A stretch of 64,000 nucleotides of DNA, from NCBI RefSeq assembly GCF_003669015.1, contig NZ_CP033069.1, positions 747,001-811,000 of the forward strand. Direction: 5' to 3'. Made by a program: the position numbers and the translations under genes. This DNA comes from Acidovorax sp. 1608163. GTDB taxonomy: Bacteria > Pseudomonadota > Gammaproteobacteria > Burkholderiales > Burkholderiaceae_C. Below the pieces are notes generated by a model that did no database searches, was not told the DNA's origin, and worked only from the letters and a program-made list of their open reading frames with translations. This document shows, piece after piece, positions 60,778-64,000 of this stretch (its first letter is position 1; the number at the start of each line of letters is the position of its first letter).

Positions 60778-62915
60778 AGCAACAAAGTGATTCCATAATG
60801 AAAGTTTTTCAACATACAGCTGTTGCAATCTGCATCACTTGCTTGTCAACAGCTGCGCTGGCACAGCAAGCTATTCGGTCTGTGACCGGTTCATTGCAAG
60901 GTGGGGCTGAGGTTCTTCGGGTTGATTTGGCAGAGCCTCTTGCAGGTTTGCCAACCGGCTTTGCGACTCAATCGCCTGCGCGTATTGCTTTGGATTTTCC
61001 AGGGGCCTCCAATGCAACTGGAAAAAATGCTGTTGACATCAATCAGGGTAATTTGAAGTCTGCCAATGTCGTGGAAGCTGGTGGGCGTTCGCGCATCGTC
61101 CTCAATTTGAAGCAGCCTACGTCATATCGGGCTGAAATTCAGGGTAGTGCGCTGCTTATCATGCTAGACCCCGTCAGTGCTTCTTCAAGTGCTCCTGTGC
61201 AGCAAACCGCAAAGTTTGCCGATAGCTATAACAATGAAGTTTTAACACTGAAGGACATCGATTTTCGGCGAGGCGCTGATGGGGCTGGTCGAATTGTCGT
61301 TGAATTGCCAAACAACCAAATTGGTGTAGACCTCCGGCAACAGGGCAAAGGTCTGGCCATTGAGTTTTTGCGATCAAGCTTGCCCGAGGGGCTGCGTCGG
61401 CGTTTGGATGTGGCTGATTTTGGGACTCCCGTTCAGTCAATCACCACGACTCAACAAGGCGACAAGGTGCGCATGCTTGTCGAGCCCATAGGTGATTGGG
61501 AGCACAGTGCCTATCAGAGCGACAATCAATTTGTCATCGAAGTTCGGCAGAAGAAAGTCGATTTATCAAAATTAACCCAAGGCCCTAATTACAGTGGTGA
61601 AAAGCTTTCTTTGAATTTTCAAAATATTGAAGTTCGATCTCTGTTGCAGGTGATTGCTGATTTTACTAATTTCAATATTGTCACTTCTGATACGGTTACC
61701 GGTGCGCTGACCCTTCGATTAAAGGATGTGCCTTGGGATCAAGCCTTGCAGATCATTATGGATGCCAAGGGTTTGGGTATGCGCAAGACCGGTAGTGTTT
61801 TGTGGATTGCACCAAAAGATGAAATAGATGATCGTACCAAAAAAGATTATGAGGCGGCACTTTCAATTCAAAAGCTAGAGCCATTAAGAACTCAAGCATT
61901 TCAGTTGAATTATGCTAAATCAGTGGATATGGTGACGCAGCTGACTACCAGTTCTTCTGGTGCCAGTGGTGGTGGAACGTCCAATAGATTTCTTTCTGAG
62001 CGAGGAAGTGCTATATCGGAGCCTCGTACCAATCAGATTTTTGTGACGGATACTCCAAATAAACTGGAGGAGGTTCGTAAGCTGCTTTCAACATTGGATG
62101 TCGCAGTGCGTCAGGTGATGATTGAGGCGCGCATCGTTGAGGCTCGCGATACTTTTGGCCGCTCGCTTGGTGTAAAGCTGGGTGGGGGTGATCTTCGTGC
62201 ACAGTTGGGCGGTGATGGTGGCTATGGAATCGGTGGAAATAACCGTGTCGCTTTTGGAACGAGTTACGCAAACGCCACAAGTTCTGCGGGCTATGGAAGT
62301 ACAGTCAATACTGGTGGAACATTTGTTAATTTGCCAGCATCGCTTTCTGGTGCCGATAATTTCGGATCTTTCGCTCTTTCTATATTTAATTCGGCAGCGA
62401 ATAGATTTTTAACTCTTGAACTTTCGGCCATGGAGGCGGATGGGCAGGGGAAGATTGTGTCTAGCCCGCGTTTGATCACTGCTGATCAAACCAAGGCTTT
62501 GATTGAACAGGGTACAGAGTACCCATACTCTGTAACTGCTCCCAATGGGGCCACTACCATTGCGTTCAAGAAGGCAGTTTTGAAGTTAGAGGTTACCCCT
62601 CAGATTACTCCCGAGGGAAATATTATTCTTGATTTGGATGTCAGTAAGGATAGCAGGGGCGAGACCACAACTCAGGGTGTTGCTATTGATACAAAGCACA
62701 TTAAGACGCAGGTCCTGATTGAGAATGGCGGAACGGTGGTGATTGGCGGTATTTTCGAAATGGAAGAATCCAATCAGGAAAATAAGATTCCTTTATTGGG
62801 TGATGTTCCTGTTGTTGGTAATTTGTTTAAAAATAGAACAAAAGAATCGGTCAAGCGTGAGATGTTAGTTTTTATAACGCCAAAAGTTATTACGGATCGC
62901 ACCGTTAGTCGTTGA
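60774..62915 (+). CDS. pilQ: type IV pilus secretin PilQ
   Basis: Outer-membrane secretin through which the pilus passes, 713 aa. The signal peptide (VAICITCLSTAALA) is followed by two AMIN domains that bind peptidoglycan (about 35-130 and 150-245), an STN/N0 domain (LSLNFQNIEVRSLLQVIADF), an N1 domain (LSTLDVAVRQVMIEARIVEA) and the secretin barrel (VSSPRLITADQTKALIEQGT; GTVVIGGIFEMEESN; VPLLG-like IPLLGDVPVVGNLFKN). A Gly/Ser/Asn-rich insert near residues 475-515 lies in the barrel. ATG 60774 overlaps pilP; ATG 60798 is possible. Confidence 0.96.
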   Translation: MKQQSDSIMKVFQHTAVAICITCLSTAALAQQAIRSVTGSLQGGAEVLRVDLAEPLAGLPTGFATQSPARIALDFPGASNATGKNAVDINQGNLKSANVVEAGGRSRIVLNLKQPTSYRAEIQGSALLIMLDPVSASSSAPVQQTAKFADSYNNEVLTLKDIDFRRGADGAGRIVVELPNNQIGVDLRQQGKGLAIEFLRSSLPEGLRRRLDVADFGTPVQSITTTQQGDKVRMLVEPIGDWEHSAYQSDNQFVIEVRQKKVDLSKLTQGPNYSGEKLSLNFQNIEVRSLLQVIADFTNFNIVTSDTVTGALTLRLKDVPWDQALQIIMDAKGLGMRKTGSVLWIAPKDEIDDRTKKDYEAALSIQKLEPLRTQAFQLNYAKSVDMVTQLTTSSSGASGGGTSNRFLSERGSAISEPRTNQIFVTDTPNKLEEVRKLLSTLDVAVRQVMIEARIVEARDTFGRSLGVKLGGGDLRAQLGGDGGYGIGGNNRVAFGTSYANATSSAGYGSTVNTGGTFVNLPASLSGADNFGSFALSIFNSAANRFLTLELSAMEADGQGKIVSSPRLITADQTKALIEQGTEYPYSVTAPNGATTIAFKKAVLKLEVTPQITPEGNIILDLDVSKDSRGETTTQGVAIDTKHIKTQVLIENGGTVVIGGIFEMEESNQENKIPLLGDVPVVGNLFKNRTKESVKREMLVFITPKVITDRTVSR

Positions 62916-62942
62916 TTCTTTTTGAAAAGAGGGTGTTGAATT

Positions 62943-64000
62943 ATGAAATTTTTCGGAAATTTATTTGCGATAGCGACTATCGCACTTCTGGCGTCTTGCG
63001 GCGGCGGTGGTGGCAGTGCTGGTACGACGCCCGGTGGTACTGCAGCCACTGTTGCAAGCTTTGACTATGTTTTAGATAAGAGTTCTATTTCGAATTCAGG
63101 TGCGGACGAGGCTACGCTAACCGCTACCGCTTTGGATGCAAATAATAATCCTGTCTCGGGCGTTGATTTCAAAGTCAACGTTAGTTCTGGTATTTACACT
63201 CCGACGAATACCACTACTGACACATCAGGTAAGGCTGTTGGCAAAATATCGATGGGTGGTAATAAATCGAATAGATCTATTACAGTCAATATGACTGTGG
63301 GTGGCAAGGCAAAGACAGATACAATTACGGTGACTGGAAGCGATATTGCTTTGTCGACTGTGCCCGCTGCGCCTGCGCCTGGTGCCAGTGTCGTGTTGAC
63401 AGTCAAAGTGGTGGATGTCAATGGTGTCGGTATTGGTAATGCCCCTGTGACTCTTTCCGGTAGCTTGGGGTTTAAAGGGTCTGTAACTACCGACTCGACT
63501 GGTACCGCCACAGCTAGTCTGTCTGCCGCTCCAACTGCCGTTGGTACTTACACTGTCGTAACGGCGGCATCCGGTGTTACAAAAACCCGAGAGATTCAGA
63601 TTGTGGGTCCAACTGGCAGCGTTCCAGATGCGGTTGGTACAATTTCTGCCGCTAGCCTTGCCATCACGCCCAATACAATTGCCCCAAATTTGACCGGCGG
63701 CTCTACAAACAAAGCTGCTTTGCGCGCAATATTTCAAGATGCTTCGAATCGCGCTATCAAAAATATTCGAGTCCGTTTTGAAATTGTGGAGCCAAGCCTG
63801 GGTGCTGGTGAGCAAATTTCTACTGGTTCAGCAACGGTTTATACCGATCAAAATGGTGTTGCAACCGCAGATTACATTGCGGGAACTCGGTCCAGCCCAA
63901 CGAATGGCATAGTTATCCGTGCCTGCTATGGGTTGACTGATGCTAGTATTGCTAATGGTGCTTGTCCCGATTCCCGTTTGGCAACGATGACGGTTGCAAA
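62943..64000 (+). CDS. Ig-like (Big-1) domain lipoprotein, 5' part
   Basis: Surface or periplasmic lipoprotein that leaves the window open-ended (352 codons visible, no stop). The signal peptide ATIALLASC gives a lipidated Cys19, followed by GGGGG and a Thr/Gly-rich linker. Then come repeated beta-sandwich units of the invasin/intimin Big-1 type: ATLTATALDANNNPVSGVDF, VVLTVKVVDVNGVGIGNAPV, and AALRAIFQDASNRAIKNIRV, each followed by a TDxxGxA-type turn (TTDTSGKAVG, TTDSTGTATA, YTDQNGVATA). Such stacks serve in adhesion. It starts 27 bp after pilQ with AGAGGG upstream and no terminator between, so it may be read from the pil operon. Confidence 0.85.
   Translation, partial: MKFFGNLFAIATIALLASCGGGGGSAGTTPGGTAATVASFDYVLDKSSISNSGADEATLTATALDANNNPVSGVDFKVNVSSGIYTPTNTTTDTSGKAVGKISMGGNKSNRSITVNMTVGGKAKTDTITVTGSDIALSTVPAAPAPGASVVLTVKVVDVNGVGIGNAPVTLSGSLGFKGSVTTDSTGTATASLSAAPTAVGTYTVVTAASGVTKTREIQIVGPTGSVPDAVGTISAASLAITPNTIAPNLTGGSTNKAALRAIFQDASNRAIKNIRVRFEIVEPSLGAGEQISTGSATVYTDQNGVATADYIAGTRSSPTNGIVIRACYGLTDASIANGACPDSRLATMTVA

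Noticed and set aside
63194..63815. Minus-strand open frames opposite the Ig-like lipoprotein
   Set aside because: Shadows of the plus-strand Big-1 repeats, which have a lipobox, a ribosome-binding site and coherent domains.
1..64000. CRISPR arrays, tRNA or rRNA genes, insertion sequences, toxin-antitoxin pairs, prophage genes
   Set aside because: Looked for on both strands; no regularly spaced direct repeats, cloverleaf sequences, transposase or phage domains were found.

Overview
The window looks like a chromosome segment of a Comamonadaceae betaproteobacterium, most likely Acidovorax or a close relative. This rests on the high GC content, on gene orders I recognise from that family (rplM-rpsI followed by erpA, anmK, an M23 peptidase and tyrS; mrcA divergent from pilMNOPQ; lptM divergent from cyaY), on the large family of Bug/TctC binding proteins, and on a dispersed GCTAGCGC-type repeat. 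No rRNA, tRNA, CRISPR array, transposase or prophage gene was seen.

Layout. 1-11.5 kb is housekeeping: the end of metF, an RlpA-like protein, rlmJ, a membrane Ser/Thr kinase, rplM-rpsI, a DUF6776 protein, a bactofilin, erpA, anmK with an M23 peptidase, and tyrS. 11.6-20.7 kb holds regulators and cell-wall precursor genes: a diguanylate cyclase, a LysR regulator divergent from a DUF2917 gene, glmU, a soluble histidine kinase, an Lrp/AsnC regulator and glmS. 19.6-28.7 kb is one catabolic module: porin, GntR/FadR regulator, enolase-superfamily dehydratase and a five-gene peptide-type ABC importer. The same short operator lies before the porin and before the dehydratase. 28.8-31.9 kb holds an NnrS-like membrane gene (frameshifted), a DUF59 gene and a protein with two methylglyoxal-synthase-like domains.

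32-42.6 kb is an accessory block. A divergent IclR regulator faces ten co-directional genes: five Bug/TctC binding proteins, two amidohydrolase-2 (PDC-lactonase-like) hydrolases, an RraA/CHA-aldolase-type protein, a D-2-hydroxyacid dehydrogenase and an SMP-30 lactonase. They read as uptake and breakdown of an unknown carboxylated lactone or sugar acid. After hupB, 43-50.7 kb is a minus-strand operon: two flavin-dependent acyl-CoA-dehydrogenase-like enzymes, an NtaA/DszA-type monooxygenase, two MetQ paralogues, MetN and MetI. This fits scavenging of an organosulfur compound. 51-54.4 kb is a discoidin/di-heme lipoprotein gene split by a frameshift. 54.5-64 kb holds lptM, cyaY, mrcA, the type IV pilus operon pilMNOPQ and the start of an Ig-like (Big-1) lipoprotein. 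From the 5' end of mrcA rightwards the DNA is visibly AT-richer.

The most unusual signals are: eight copies of a roughly 60-bp two-hairpin repeat, two of which form the signal peptides of neighbouring Bug proteins and one of which lies in frame in glmU; two genes broken by one missing G in a G-run, with internal evidence for the intact reading; a tandem MGS-domain protein whose first domain has lost its catalytic residues; and paired operators that tie local regulators to their targets.
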